In this document: positions 43,884-54,816 of the stretch, one piece after another
Numbering within the stretch: the first letter of the stretch is position 1
Layout of the letters: the number at the start of each line of letters is the position of its first letter
From: Monocercomonoides exilis
Taxonomy: Eukaryota; Preaxostyla; Oxymonadida; Polymastigidae
Assembly: GCA_001643675.2 (NCBI GenBank)
Contig: LSRY02000023.1
Coordinates: forward strand, 1,155,001-1,219,000
Reading direction: 5' to 3'
DNA length: 64,000 bases
Notes under the pieces: model-generated
Told to the model about the DNA's origin: nothing
Seen by the model: the letters and a program-made list of their open reading frames with translations, nothing else
The model's database searches: none
Translations under genes and position numbers: made by a program

Positions 43884-45935
43884 TTACTTCGAAAAAGTAT
43901 CGCTATCAAATGAAGTGATATAAATTCTCGAATTGTTCGACAACGAAGTCGCAAAAACATCAACAAGCAAAGGTAATTCATTAAATTTTGAAAAATCAGG
44001 ATTTAGAGGATTATAGATAACAATAGTTGGAACACCTAAATCCTCGCTGCAATATGCTCTATGGCAAGCGCCTGAGAATGAAATGGGAGCACAGAAGTTG
44101 CTTGGGGATAACGGATTATATGAGAAAAGAGCTGAGCCAATTCCTCGATAAGACACAAAATTGATTAGCAGTTGATTTGAATCAGCAGAGTAAGTTTCAC
44201 GATCCTCTGGTGTTTGAATGGTTGTAGCTGCATGAAATGAAGAAGAAGGAGAAGAAGAAAATGTCAAAGCTGATAAGGGCATCTCGGAAAAATTTTGAGT
44301 CAAGTGCTCAAAGTTAAACTGGACATGATTGAAAGGTGAATGAGGATTCAGTGAAATAGATTGGCTTTGCCTCTTCCCATTTTCTGTGATGATTTTCCCG
44401 CTTGCAAACAATGAAACCTCTGTTGGTTCTTGCTTAACTCTTTTTTTGTGTCGTGTTATAGTTGAAGGAGAAGTAGAAGGAGGAGAAGGAGATGATGATG
44501 AAGAAGGAGATGAAGACAATGACGAAGAATGAGAAAATGAAACGGCAGACGCCGCATCTCCAATCACAGCCAGACTGTCATCGACAGCAGCACTTCCCAC
44601 TGCAAGCGCCGTTTCGTCCCTCGCCGCGCTAGCCCCAACCGCCACCGATGCTCCCACAGCAGCTCTGCCCTTGACACGCAGATCCGACAGCGCATACGGC
44701 GCTTCTGTGTTTCTCTGCTTTGCGAGGCTTCGGCGGAATTTTGGGGCGGCTTTGAGCGCCACACTCGACGCAGGCTGAGGCGCTCCGATCGACAGCACGC
44801 CGTCCACAGGCAGCATGCGGACCTTCGAGCGAGAGGAGGCTTTGCCTCTTTTTTGCGCTTTTGCTTCTTCGCTTGAAATAGCAAAGTCCACACTTGGTGA
44901 AGTGACAGCGCCTTCAACACTGATTTTGCTTGCGCTTAGCGTTTCGATCACTGCTCTTTCAGCTTCGATAGAAGATGCCTCCACTTCCTCTGCCCGGAGG
45001 CTCTGAACGGTCATCATGTCCTCGCTTTCCAACCCCAGCGAACCAACATTCCGCAGTCGCCCTCCTTTTAGGTCCAAATCCATGTTCTCCACTTCCACAG
45101 AGCCTCTTCCTGCTGCATCTGCATCTCCGCGGATTGTCATCTTGTCTTTTCTCACAGAAACGGTCTTGCTGCTGCCATCAATCAATGCTCCTCCAAAAAG
45201 AACTTGTGCACCTGTGAATTGTAGCTCGTCGTCTCCTGTAAGATGCCCAGCGGTGAGAACAGATACTTTGAGTGAATTTCCATTCAGACCTGTAGCATTA
45301 ACCATCATTGGATAATTGATTTGTCGAGACTTATAAGAAATCATTTCATCGTGACAGGTTTTATCTTTTGAAGCTTGATCTATACGGAAATACTCGTAAA
45401 TATCAGATTTTGGATAAATAACAACATTTGGAGATTTTCTTTCTGAAATCTTCATAATTCCTTTCAATGAAAGTTTCGGATTAAAAGTTGGGAAGATTCC
45501 ACCAAACAGTATGATCATATAAAATATTACAACAAAGACAGTGATGCAAGAGAAAATTATTAAGCAAATTAAGAGAACCATCTCTGGGGTGCAAACGGTT
45601 GGCTTTAAATGCTTTTCATCCTTTTTATCAATACCATTAGAAGATATTTTTTTCTCGTAAACATGTACACCACTTGAACGTAAGTGTTTCAAAATTATAG
45701 ATAAGTCATGAAATAAATCATTGACGGAACAAGGATTCGGTGAAAGCTCAAGTTCAGAAGAACAGTCATCGTCTCCAGCAAAATTTGTTGATTCATCGCA
45801 ACTATATTTTTCGGAAGAAGATTCATTAATATTTAAATGATTCTCATCTGAGATTAATTGTTCTTCTTTAAGAAGAAATACATTTTGAAGCAAAGCATTG
45901 TTTGAGGAATCTAACAACTGAACACAGTCTGTCAT
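43884..45935 (-). CDS. Unrecognised type II membrane protein with a repetitive beta-structured stalk
   Basis: This single exon of 683 residues starts at the ATG at 45935. An acidic, Ser/Asn-rich N-terminal region of about 115 residues is followed by one transmembrane helix (about 119-145, LLICLIIFSCITVFVVIFYM). With no signal peptide, type II topology is likely. Outside follows a short-period beta-repeat region (about 240-345) of the kind seen in beta-helical stalks, for example VEVENMDLDLKGGRLRNVGS and SSIEAERAVIETLSASKISV. Next come an Ala/Val-rich repeat around AAVGASVAVGASAARDETAL, a Ser-rich linker and a C-terminal domain of about 150 residues with six Cys-containing or aromatic blocks. 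The architecture is reminiscent of sarcoglycan-like or fibre-like proteins, but I cannot assign a family. It diverges from the eS30 gene with about 280 bp between the starts. Confidence 0.65.
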   Translation of the reverse strand: MTDCVQLLDSSNNALLQNVFLLKEEQLISDENHLNINESSSEKYSCDESTNFAGDDDCSSELELSPNPCSVNDLFHDLSIILKHLRSSGVHVYEKKISSNGIDKKDEKHLKPTVCTPEMVLLICLIIFSCITVFVVIFYMIILFGGIFPTFNPKLSLKGIMKISERKSPNVVIYPKSDIYEYFRIDQASKDKTCHDEMISYKSRQINYPMMVNATGLNGNSLKVSVLTAGHLTGDDELQFTGAQVLFGGALIDGSSKTVSVRKDKMTIRGDADAAGRGSVEVENMDLDLKGGRLRNVGSLGLESEDMMTVQSLRAEEVEASSIEAERAVIETLSASKISVEGAVTSPSVDFAISSEEAKAQKRGKASSRSKVRMLPVDGVLSIGAPQPASSVALKAAPKFRRSLAKQRNTEAPYALSDLRVKGRAAVGASVAVGASAARDETALAVGSAAVDDSLAVIGDAASAVSFSHSSSLSSSPSSSSSPSPPSTSPSTITRHKKRVKQEPTEVSLFASGKIITENGKRQSQSISLNPHSPFNHVQFNFEHLTQNFSEMPLSALTFSSSPSSSFHAATTIQTPEDRETYSADSNQLLINFVSYRGIGSALFSYNPLSPSNFCAPISFSGACHRAYCSEDLGVPTIVIYNPLNPDFSKFNELPLLVDVFATSLSNNSRIYITSFDSDTFSK

Positions 45936-46216
45936 TAAATGTTTTTATTAGCAAAAATTACTTTGAATTTCGCAGCAACCTTACGATTCGCAATGTCAAA
46001 TTTTTCAATTCATTCGTATTTAATAAGGAAGCATTTATTGTGGCACTGATCAAAAAGAAAAAAAGACTGAAGAAAATCGTCATTTTAATGTTGATTGATA
46101 ATGAACATTCTTTTTGAGAGAAAAGTAGCTCTCTAAAAGTGATTTTGATAAAACTGAGACTTTGATTGAACCATTATACATAACTTTGTACCCATACATT
46201 CTAATATAGTATTATC

Positions 46217-46550
46217 ATGGGTTTGATTCTTTCTTATTATCACTTGTTTTATGTATTTTTTGCATTATATAATTATATTTCATGTTTTGATGCGTATTTG
46301 CACAAAATCAAATGATGATTAATTGCTTCACTTCGATTTTTTAGGAAAAGTACACGGAGCTCTTTCTCGCGCAGGAAAAGTTAGAGATCACACACCAAAA
46401 GTTCCAAAGACAGCAACACAAAAGAAGCCAACAGGAAGAAATAAGATTCGTCTTCTGTACAAGAAGAGATTCACAAATGTTGTTGTTGGCGCAAGAAAGG
46501 AAGGTCCAAACAAGCAAAAGACCAAAGGAGCAAATGCAAATCTCCTTTAA
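46217..46550 (+). CDS. RPS30: 40S ribosomal protein eS30, two exons with a 4-nt first coding exon
   Basis: The protein of 69 residues is a component of the small ribosomal subunit. Exon 2 (46345-46550) reads [19 protein letters not shown], then [20 protein letters not shown] and [17 protein letters not shown], which is the complete conserved eS30 sequence. It has no start codon of its own. The ATG comes from 46217-46219 plus one G at 46220, joined by a 124-bp intron (donor GTTTGA, acceptor TTTTAG) to give M-G-K-V-H-G. No ubiquitin-like (FUBI) domain is fused upstream, unlike in animals. Confidence 0.93.
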
Positions 46551-47016
46551 ATGAAATAGTCTTTTTTGTTTCCCATTTCTTTTGAAGTGGCTTGCAATTG
46601 ACAAGGACACAGATTTCATTTCCAAAATAAACATGCTGTGTCATTGTTTGGCTGGCTCATCACTTATTATTTTATATGAAAAAAATCATTAATCAAATGA
46701 ATGTGAAATTTTCTATAAATGTATTTTAAAGATTAATTTGTATTTTGGATTGATAAATGCTCTAAATAAAAAATTAAATAATGAATTAAAGGTTATTTGA
46801 ATCATTTGATTTTCTTGATCTATTGCTGTATATTGTAAAAGTAGTTAAATTTGTAATATTTATTCGCAGAGATTTTGTTTTCGAGAGCTTTTAAAGGAAA
46901 ATCTTTGAATGATTGATAGGAAAAAAGCTGTTGAGAGGTTATCAAAATTATTATTATTAACTGTTGTTTGTGATTAATATATTATTTTCAATGTATTTTT
47001 CTAAAAAATAATTCAT

Positions 47017-47018
<2 letters not shown>

Positions 47019-47070
<52 letters not shown>
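47019..47070 (+). repeat. (AT)26 microsatellite
   Basis: This is a perfect 52-bp AT run in the spacer between eS30 and ARPC2. Confidence 0.95.
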
Positions 47071-47075
<5 letters not shown>

Positions 47076-47139
47076 TTTTTGTGAACTGACATTTGATCTA
47101 TTCTATAATTGAGAAGTTTTTAATTCAGATCCAAAACTT

Positions 47140-48247
47140 ATGATCATCCTCAACGACAAGTGCTACGGGCTTGAAGTTTTCTTGAAAGAATACTTCTCAA
47201 AGTTTGATTAAAATATTATTTGATAGTTTTAAGTTCTGTTTTTAGCCCGAAAGATATCAAGAACGGAACTGAAATGTGCTTCACAGATTTTGATGATGCT
47301 TTAATAAATGTCAAGGTTCTTGAAAATAAAGATCTTGTAATTGAGATATCATGGTCATGCGCAAAAGATTTTCTCTCGAATGGTTCAAAGGATGTTATTG
47401 AAAAAGTTTATGCTGGCCACAATCTTCTTTTTGGTGAAAATGGATTCACTATTGTTGTAAAAGCTGAATCAATACCCAGCGACGATGCAGCAAAAGGTTT
47501 TGCTCATTCTTGAATTTTATTTAAATGAAAAATTATTTTTAAATTTATTCAAACAGATGAATTAATCGCTAAGCTTTCTTTGATCAAGCGTCATTTGTTT
47601 TCTGGACCTTTTATTGCTATCATGGAAGGGGATGCAGCATCTGTATCTAAACTTAAGCCTCTTCAAATTCAACTCAAGCCCGGAGAGTATATGTGGATCA
47701 TTCCCAACACAGACAAATCATTTACGTGCGGATTTTCAAATACTGTCGGGGACAAGACAGATCTTCCCATCGCAAAAGTCATGTATCATGTTTGAAATGC
47801 TATTAAAGGAAAGAATTAGCTTTTATTTTATTTTGTTATAATTTTCACAAATATTATAATAACATCACCTTCACTGCAATGTGACTTTATGAATAATTGC
47901 GATTTTTTTAATAGGAATTTGATGCAACACGAACTCAAACAGCATTGAGCTCGTGTCCGACTGCTATCTCTTCTGAGGGGTGTCCAAAGGATATTGAACA
48001 GTTTGATTTCAGAAGAATCGGAATTGACGGGTACTTCTTGTTCACTGTTCATCCAAGACATTACTCGCCTCCTGGAATGAAAGAGCGTATCATTGCGCAA
48101 TTGATGCTCTTCCGTCCATATTTGGACTATCACTTCAAATGTGCAAAGGCTTTCACTCACTACAGAATGAGAACATGCCACGACAACTTGGTCCAGGTGC
48201 TTAACAGAGCAAAAGGTGAAATTAAAATGGGAAGAGGTTTGACTTAA
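47140..48247 (+). CDS. ARPC2: Actin-related protein 2/3 complex subunit 2 (p34-Arc), four exons
   Basis: Exons 47140-47201, 47246-47496, 47557-47789 and 47915-48247 keep one frame and give about 292 residues, close to human ARPC2 (300). The subunit is part of the Arp2/3 core that clamps the mother actin filament and nucleates branches. Family blocks are MIILNDKCYG at the start, CFTDFDDALINVKV, LSLIKRHLFSGPFIAIME, YHEFDATRTQT (formed across intron 3), GYFLFTVHPRHYSP and the C-terminal helix FRPYLDYHFKCAKAFTHYR, then VQVLNRAKGE. The introns are 44, 60 and 125 bp with donors GTTTGA, GTTTTG and GTTTGA and acceptors TTTAG, ACAG and ATAG. Each junction restores conserved sequence. The 44-bp intron is the shortest in the window. 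Confidence 0.92.
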
Positions 48248-48917
48248 CGTTAATATAATTTGCACTGTTTAAGAATTCATTTTATTTTATTTTTTTCTCT
48301 TTCCATTTCTTTTGTTTTTATTTTCACTTACAAAAAAATGTAATAATGATTAAATTTACCAGGTACAAAGACATTCTCAGGTCGCAACATGGTTCCAAAG
48401 AGAGTTTAATTTTTCTATTTTTCTTTTTCCTTTCTTGTTACAGTTATCCATTTTTGAATCGCTTGTCTCTTTTGCTGTATCTATCTCTACTGTTTATCTT
48501 TTCTTCCTTTTTTAAAACACTAAATCATTTTCTTTCAAAAGGGGCTTTATTTGAAATGGTTAAAGATCATTTTATATGAACGATTAACATTCAGAAACAA
48601 ATTTTATCTAAAATAGAAATGAAATGTACTTTTCATTAATTGGTGAAATAGTAAACGAACTTTTGAACATTCATTTATTACTTAAAAGGTTGTTTGGAAG
48701 AGAAAGGATTAATTCTTGTCCATGAATTTTGAGCCAAACTTTTTTTTAAGAATTCATTTTGACTAACGAGTTTCGAAAATATTATCTTAATGATTTTTTC
48801 TTGTTGCATATTGGAATTTAACATATCCATCCATGAACAAAATTAAAAAAATAATCATAATTATAAAAAAATTTATAAAATTCAATCTATTTTAACACAC
48901 TAATTCAGTTTCCCGAG
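48248..48917. other. AT-rich spacer, nothing recognised
   Basis: The open frame at 48346-48579 is hydrophobic T-rich sequence without motifs. I see no other feature. Confidence 0.5.
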
Positions 48918-49108
48918 TCAATCCTTCTGAAACATGGTGTGACCAACATCACCTGCTTTTTCATCCAGTGGCTCCTTCAGAACGAGAACAGATTTGTCAA
49001 ATTCTGATTGCAAGTTCGCTATCGCGCCAGAAATATTCACATGGACAAGCACATTCTCCATACCACAGGAGCTAAAGGAATCTTCGGAACGATCAGTCAG
49101 GAATGAAA
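48918..49108 (-). CDS. Possible C-terminal exon of a small unrecognised gene
   Basis: The minus-strand frame downstream of a strong pyrimidine-rich acceptor (CCATCCCCTCAG, ending at 49109) reads about 62 residues, including CGMENVLVHVNISGAI and KSVLVLKEPLDEKAGD, and ends at 48918. An upstream ATG at 49261 followed by a helical peptide (TNIREEKETQLSLN) and a GTATTT donor looks like exon 1, but joining it at the evident sites runs into a stop. So either the model is wrong or the gene is broken. No family was recognised. Confidence 0.25.
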
Positions 49109-49452
49109 CTGAGGGGATGGAGAGAGAGAGAATGAACAGATGAATGAGAGAGAAAGAGAAAGAGGAAGAGGAAGAGGAAGAGGAAAAAAGAAATACCAAT
49201 TTAATGAAAGCTGCGTTTCTTTCTCTTCTCGAATGTTTGTGATTTCTGATTGAAAAAGCATGCTGAAATTTTTTTTTTTGACCAAATGTGATTGTCCTTC
49301 GAAATGTTATTTTGCACTTCTGTTAAAAGTTTCTTTTAATTTTTGATTTTTATTGTTTTGTTCCATTTCGAAGTTGTGAAAAAAAGACTTTAAAATAACA
49401 TTCAAATGAGCGATTGCTTCGATATAGTGAAATGATGAAAAAAGAAAAATAT

Positions 49453-49485
49453 GGTGATTTATTAACCCGAACATTTTTTTGAAAA
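49453..49485 (+). repeat. Left terminal inverted repeat of the pogo-like element
   Basis: This pairs with 51438-51470 at 31 of 33 positions. Confidence 0.8.
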
Positions 49486-49831
49486 TAAGTTTAATCAAAT
49501 CACTCTTCATATAACATAAATTGTTTTCAGCATTTAAAGAAAAGAAGCCAAACAGAAATAAAGATCAAATTACAATACCTAATCTCTGATTGTGGGATGT
49601 GGAGATGGGAGGTTAGCTCCTCTATCTGTGATTAGTGCCTCCTCTGAGGAGATTAGGTCATAGCAACGGGGCTTATTAAGTTTGATTTAGATTGTAAAAA
49701 TTTTTTTATTATTTTTTTCATCAGAAAAAAACTTTTTTCAAAAAATCAAAAAAGATCATAACCAGAATTTTTTTGAAATGAGTGTTGTCGAAAATAAAAA
49801 ATAACAAGGATGAAAGAAAATTAGAAGTTTG

Positions 49832-51371
49832 ATGAGATCCTTTCAATATCGGCATATTGAAAGTAGATTAGAACGAGTTGCAACAATTATCGCAAATGGA
49901 GAAGCTCGGGTTGCAGATGCTACAAACATGAAAGAATTTACTCGCTCGGCAATTGACAGGGCAGTTACAGCTGTGGAAAAATGAAGAAAGGAAAGATAAT
50001 ATGGAAAACCAGAATTACTCTAGCCGGAAGAAAAGGAAACTATATTTGGAGTGCTGAAAATGGAATGTGAAAGTGGGGCAAGTTTCAGTGCTACGCAAAT
50101 GAGGAAATTGGTTTGTCACAAATTATAATTTGTTGTATTTATCTATATTTTATATATTCAGATGAGCACTGTTATTAATGATAAGAAAATAGATGACATT
50201 GACGAAGAAGATGAAGAAGTCAACATTTCAAAAGCCTATCTTTATCAATACTCCAAAAAAATCCTGAGCCATAGGTTTCTCACCTTCGAAATGCAGATAT
50301 CCAGGGCTATCTGAATCAAATCAGCAAACTCTTTGTCCATTTTTCATTCTTCTTCAAATCCTTCATGATCAACATCATTATTCTCACTCTCTTATCTTAA
50401 ACATTGATGAATCTTCTCTTCGACTCTCTGATTCTTTCTCTTCTCTTGTTTTCCATCATTCCGACATACCTGTTGGTTTCTCCAAAACACCGATGAATAT
50501 GCCTAATGCAACTCTCGTCGTTGCAGCTGCAGCTGATGGCTACTCCCTAAAAAGCGTCGTTCTGTGGCCTTGTCACAAATTACCTGATGAACTGCGCCTT
50601 GTTCTGAGTTCGCAGTTGGATGTTTGGGGTGAAAATGAAGGCTGGATGACTGAAGCGCTATTTCTCAAATATGCTGAAGAAGTGTTGCTTCCAGGGATCA
50701 CACAAAGAAGAGAAACTTTGAAGAAGAGTGATGAACGTTGCCTTCTCCTTCTTGATTCGCATTCATCGAGAGCGCAGCCTGACTTATGGAAAAGGTTTGC
50801 CGATTCTTTAATAGATGTCGTCACCTTCGTGCCCCATACCACTCACATCGCACAGCAATTAAATCGTGGCGTATTTGCTGTTTTTAAAAAGACAATAAAT
50901 GCTAATTATGAAGCGCCTTCTTCTTCTTCTGTTGTTTTGCGACGAGAAGCACTGGCTGATGTGCTTCCACAAGCTTTGCAAACTTCTTTGTTTCCTTCAA
51001 CGATCAAATCTTCATTTGCGAAGAGCGGAGTACTGTGACATCAGTGGCACGAAGTGTTAGCCAAGCTGCCAAAAGAACCTTCCGTGACTCTGAAGAAAAG
51101 AACAAAAAGGTTTGATTATTTTGGAAAACTAATTACCGATGAAGAATTTTTATTAGAATGGAAAAAAGAAAAGGATGAAAGAAAAGAGTCAAAAAATGAA
51201 TAAAAAGATAATGAAGAAATTGAAAAGGCTTTGTTTGAAGATGAAAAACCGAAAAAAAGAAAATTCAACCCATTGAAAATTTTAAATGATGATTTTTCTG
51301 ATGATGAAAAAAAAGAAAGAAATACTCGAAAAATTGTGAAACGAGAGCTTGTTGATTATATTTATTATTAA
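49832..51371 (+). pseudogene. Degraded pogo/DDE_1-type transposase with a probable internal intron
   Basis: From the ATG at 49832 the frame encodes a helix-turn-helix N-terminus (AIDRAVTAVEK) broken by TGA, TAA and TAG. A 51-bp intron (50111-50161, GTTTGT to ATTCAG) probably precedes an acidic linker. The catalytic part is open from 50268 to 51038: RYPGLSESNQQTL, LILNIDESSLRLSD (first catalytic Asp), ATLVVAAAADGYSL, LLLLDSHSSR (second Asp) and TTHIAQQLNRGVFAVFKK. The last block should carry the third Asp in a QPLDxGVF context, but has Asn. A TGA at 51036-51038 and a later TAA interrupt a C-terminal acidic and basic tail that can be read to 51371. Such enzymes cut and paste DNA at TA; this copy is inactive. 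Confidence 0.8.
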
Positions 51372-51437
51372 TATTTTTTTTTAAAACAAAATCAATACAC
51401 AATAAACAAAAATAAATTCATTTATTTTTTGTTCGGG

Positions 51438-51470
51438 TTTTCAAAAAAATATTCGGGTTTATAAATCACC
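51438..51470 (-). repeat. Right terminal inverted repeat of the pogo-like element
   Basis: This is the reverse complement of the left repeat with two mismatches. A close relative of its end survives alone at 14614-14634. Confidence 0.8.
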
Positions 51471-51542
51471 CTACACAATTTTTGAATTTCAAAATGTTAA
51501 GAATTTCATTTCATTAAATATTCACAAGATAATCTGAAATAT

Positions 51543-52842
51543 TCAACAACAACAGATAATATTTATATTTTTTTTTTTGTCAATAAAATAAAATATTTCA
51601 TGAAAGCTTATGATTAAATCTTCATATCCTTCCACTTCCATCTTTTCAAATATTTTCCGTTTTTCCAATTTTCTTTTCGCTTCATCAGTTTCTCCATCCG
51701 CCTCTTCTTTCAATCTTCTTGAAACATTCGTAAAGAATTGCAAGCTTTCAAATGCAATTTTGCCATTCAACGTTGGTCGCTGAATCTCCTCCAAAACAGC
51801 ATCAACTGCTCTGCCTTTCAGCAAGTCATCAACTTTCACGTCTCTATTTTGTGCTGCATTTCTCAAGGAAGAAATGCATCCCTTACAAATTTCTCTGTAT
51901 TTATCCTTTGATGCTCGAAATACCCTCACAATACTCCCAATGATCTCTTCATATTCTTCATTCCACAATGAGCATGATAGAAAAAATTTTTCAAATGTTT
52001 GGATCCATCTCTTTATTATCCGAACTTCTTTCGCTTCTTTCCTTCTTCTTCCCTCTTTTTTCCTCTTCCAGTCAATGCATCTTGTCAGTTCTTCGATTTC
52101 TCTTCTTGCTTCTCTCGCAAAATGCAGTTTATTCGCAATCACTTCTTCCAAGCTGTCATCATTGAAGAATCTGTATATAAAAAATTGCCAAGCAGATTGA
52201 TACGCAAGTCGTGTCAGATTGTGATGCTTTTGATGATAATTGATGATATCTTTCATCTCCTTCAAATACAGTTCTTCTTCTAATTCCTAATCAGAAATAA
52301 GGGGGGAAATGTAATTCAACAATATCAAAACGGGAAAAAGGTTCTCAAACCCAAAATCCAATATTGCCCAAAGCCAGCAACGCTGTTTCCACTTCCTTCT
52401 GAATTTCTTCGGTCTTGTCTTTCTTCGAGGCAATCTTCAGAAGGCAAGGCACAATGATTGAAAGCAATTCATCAGGAATTTCTTCATCGTTCAGCAAAAG
52501 ATAGCATTCACAGAGATCAATCAGACGCCTTTCGTTCTTTTCTTCTTTTTTCTTCTCTTCATTAATTATCAACTTTTGAAATATTTTAATCAGCGGAGGT
52601 TCTTCAAACCATATACTCCGTATGTATTTCATTTCTTTGCAATATCCAATATTCTTCAACAGCACAAGAGCATTTTCCAGTGTCAATTTCTTTTCATCTA
52701 TCATTTTGTCAATAACAATGAACAGATGAAATGCTAAAACACAACATAATTCCTTCCTGTCCATTTCTTCCATTAGCGAGCTTATTTCAAGGATCTTCTG
52801 TTTTTGCTCACGTTCAGCGCAATCTTCAAGACCATCAAACAT
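51543..52842 (-). CDS. Unrecognised all-helical (armadillo-like) protein, two exons
   Basis: Exons 52842-52351 and 52286-51543 join in phase 0 across a 64-bp intron (donor GTTTGA, acceptor GATTAG) to give 411 residues. The sequence is strongly alpha-helical and charged, with repeats of helical pairs suggestive of an armadillo/HEAT solenoid: LLKNIGYCKEMKYI, ELLSIIVPCLLKIASKK, EVETALLALGNIGFW, then YHQKHHNLTRLAYQSAWQFF, FRASKDKYREICKGCISSLR and LLKGRAVDAVLEEIQRPTLN. It has no signal peptide and no transmembrane helix. It resembles, from memory, a large paralogous family in oxymonad genomes, but I could not check this. The function is unknown. The start at 52842 is the first ATG of the open helical region; an upstream exon cannot be excluded. 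Confidence 0.7.
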
Positions 52843-53539
52843 TTCTTCAAAAAAGGAAAAGAAAGAAATACTATCATCAAAAAATAGAAAATAACAATGC
52901 TTGGAAACCTATGAAATTTTCTGCAACGCTCTTTACTTGCGTCTTCACAACCGCAGTGCAGCCAGCAAATATCTTTATCATTTCAATTCAAATGAAAAAC
53001 AGTTCATATTAAACAGAAAAAATCCAAAAAAACAAAAACTTATTACAAATATATCCAATTGCGAACACGCCATTCTTAAAGATATAAGTATTTTGACAAG
53101 TTATAGAAAATAAAAGAAGATAGATTAATCATATTTGTTTGTTGTTATGGTTGTTTTGATCAAGTTGTTTTCAAAATACGAAAATTTTTCTTCAAAAATT
53201 CAGGATCGAGGGATGAAATTCTGTTTCGGAATTAGAACAATTATTTCCTTTAGTTATGCTTGACATTGAAAACGATTCTTTTTTTTGTAGTTCCATATGA
53301 TAATTTTTGAAAATAGGCTGACAAAGGAAATTCAACAATTTTATAATCAATGAAAAAATCTGCATGTTTGCATTTTATCACTGTTCTATGGATTGTGAAA
53401 ATATCTATATGTAACCTTCTTAGAATCCAGAAATATGAAGAATTAATTAAATGGTTAATATTTCATTTAAATGAGATGAATTTAAGAAGAGATCTGATTA
53501 TTGTATAGCGATTGAGAAATAAAGGAATATGTGCAACTT
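52843..53539. other. Spacer without recognised features
   Basis: Short frames occur but none has conserved motifs or a convincing gene model. Confidence 0.45.
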
Positions 53540-54644
53540 TCACACTTTTCATAATTTTTGTTTGGAGCAAGAGGTGAAGATAAATTCGACTGTTGCTTTT
53601 TTGAATGAAGATTTATGGATGAAATTCTGTGAAGGACAAAATCTGCACAAAATTATATAGCATTTTGGAGCATAAGGCAAAGGAGAAGCTTTTTTGGCAA
53701 GGAAAGTGGCAGGCAATATCGAGGGAAGGACATTTATTACTTAAAACAGGCAAGAATTCAATGGAAAAAGGAGAACCCCAAAATATCAGTTTTATTTATA
53801 AGGTTTTCCTGTTTCTCGGACTGCGCCAGGCAGACATGGAAGGCTGCGAATTTCTATTTCTGATTCCGCTTTTGCTTCAAAAGAGTGGAGAAACGCCAAC
53901 TACGAGACATCCAATTATCAAGTATTTTTTGGTAATCGAAGAGTATTCACGTCAGCAGCTTTTGGATTTCATTTTTCGAAGGTTCAGCCATTTTGAGCAA
54001 AAGAGGCAATTTTATATTGAAACATATTTCCTTCAGCGTTGGGACGATGGAAAAGAAATTGGAGATCATCATCTTTTTCAATCTTCATCATCATTCAACA
54101 GAATGCTTATTATTGCATCCTTTTTGTATGTTTGTGCATGTGCCATTGGCTTTCTCCTCTTGAACGTCGAAGAACGAGTTTCTTCCAGACTGTGATATGC
54201 AACACAAGCACCGCTGAATGAATGCCGACTTTTTTCATCCATCTTCGTCAGAGTTGAAATGAAGAACAGCAAACTCCTTCAATTCATATTCATCGCATCT
54301 TTCCTTCGTCTTCCAAGCATTTCATCGGTTTCTGATTGTTTTCACTCAAACAGATCGAAGAGTTATATGCTTCAAATACAAAAGACGAATTTCTTCATTC
54401 TTCTTCAACAGCTTCACTTCATCTTCCTTTATCGTCCAATTTTCTTTTTCTCCAACTTTTCCGTCATTCACTCGAAATCCTCAACTTAAACAGTAATTTT
54501 CTGTTTCTGTGTATTTCTTCGAAACTTCTTCATTTTCTTCTTCTTAGTTGTCTTTTTCTCCATTTCCATTTTTTATCTTTTCCCTTCGCTGAATGGCAAA
54601 GCGTCTATTTCAGTTCTATTTTCTGTTCAATCAGCAGACAATAA
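53540..54644 (+). pseudogene. Decayed coding region, unrecognised, best preserved at 53629-54195
   Basis: Coding-like sequence runs across several frames. FLNEDLWMKFCEGQNLHKII is in one frame up to a TAG. It is followed, in another frame that begins without an ATG and after two TGA codons, by a 189-residue stretch (KEKLFWQGKWQAISREGHLL, FIYKVFLFLGLRQADMEGCE, RWDDGKEIGDHHLFQ). Further helical and Ser-rich stretches (FSLKQIEELYASNTKDEF, LFRHSLEILNLNSNFLFLC) continue to 54644 in another frame. Frameshifts and missing starts make a functional gene unlikely. Unrecorded introns could explain part of the breakage. The family is unknown. Confidence 0.35.
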
Positions 54645-54816
54645 AACCTCCCCAAACTGATTTCTTCTTCTTCTCATCATCATCATGCTTAACATCTTCA
54701 AATAATTCCCCCAAACCACCTGAAATTAATTTTTCTGCGTAGTGCTGCTCTGTTTTTTCGGAGGATAATTCCGCAAATCGGTTGAAAAAAAAGACATTTC
54801 AAATCAAAATTTCGTG

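Larger units (their letters stand above)
49452..51471 (+). mobile_element. pogo-like (Tc1/mariner superfamily) DNA transposon with TIRs, flanked by TA
   Basis: The ends are inverted: GGTGATTTATTAACCCGAAC from 49453 and, read inward from 51470, GGTGATTTATAAACCCGAAT. The 33-bp repeats match at 31 positions. TA flanks both sides (49450-49451 and 51472-51473), the expected target duplication. A second copy of the GTTCGGGTTTTC motif lies just inside the right end (51431-51442). The 2,020-bp body carries one decayed transposase gene. Confidence 0.8.

Noticed and set aside
21234-43900. Palindrome as a simple hairpin-read assembly artefact
   Set aside because: An artefact would mirror the flanks as well. 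Here the sequences outside 23043 and 33506 differ (different paralogues), and the arms carry several private indels. Not fully excluded without reads.
48346-48579. 77-residue hydrophobic ORF downstream of ARPC2
   Set aside because: It is T-rich low-complexity sequence without a signal-peptide pattern or homology cue.
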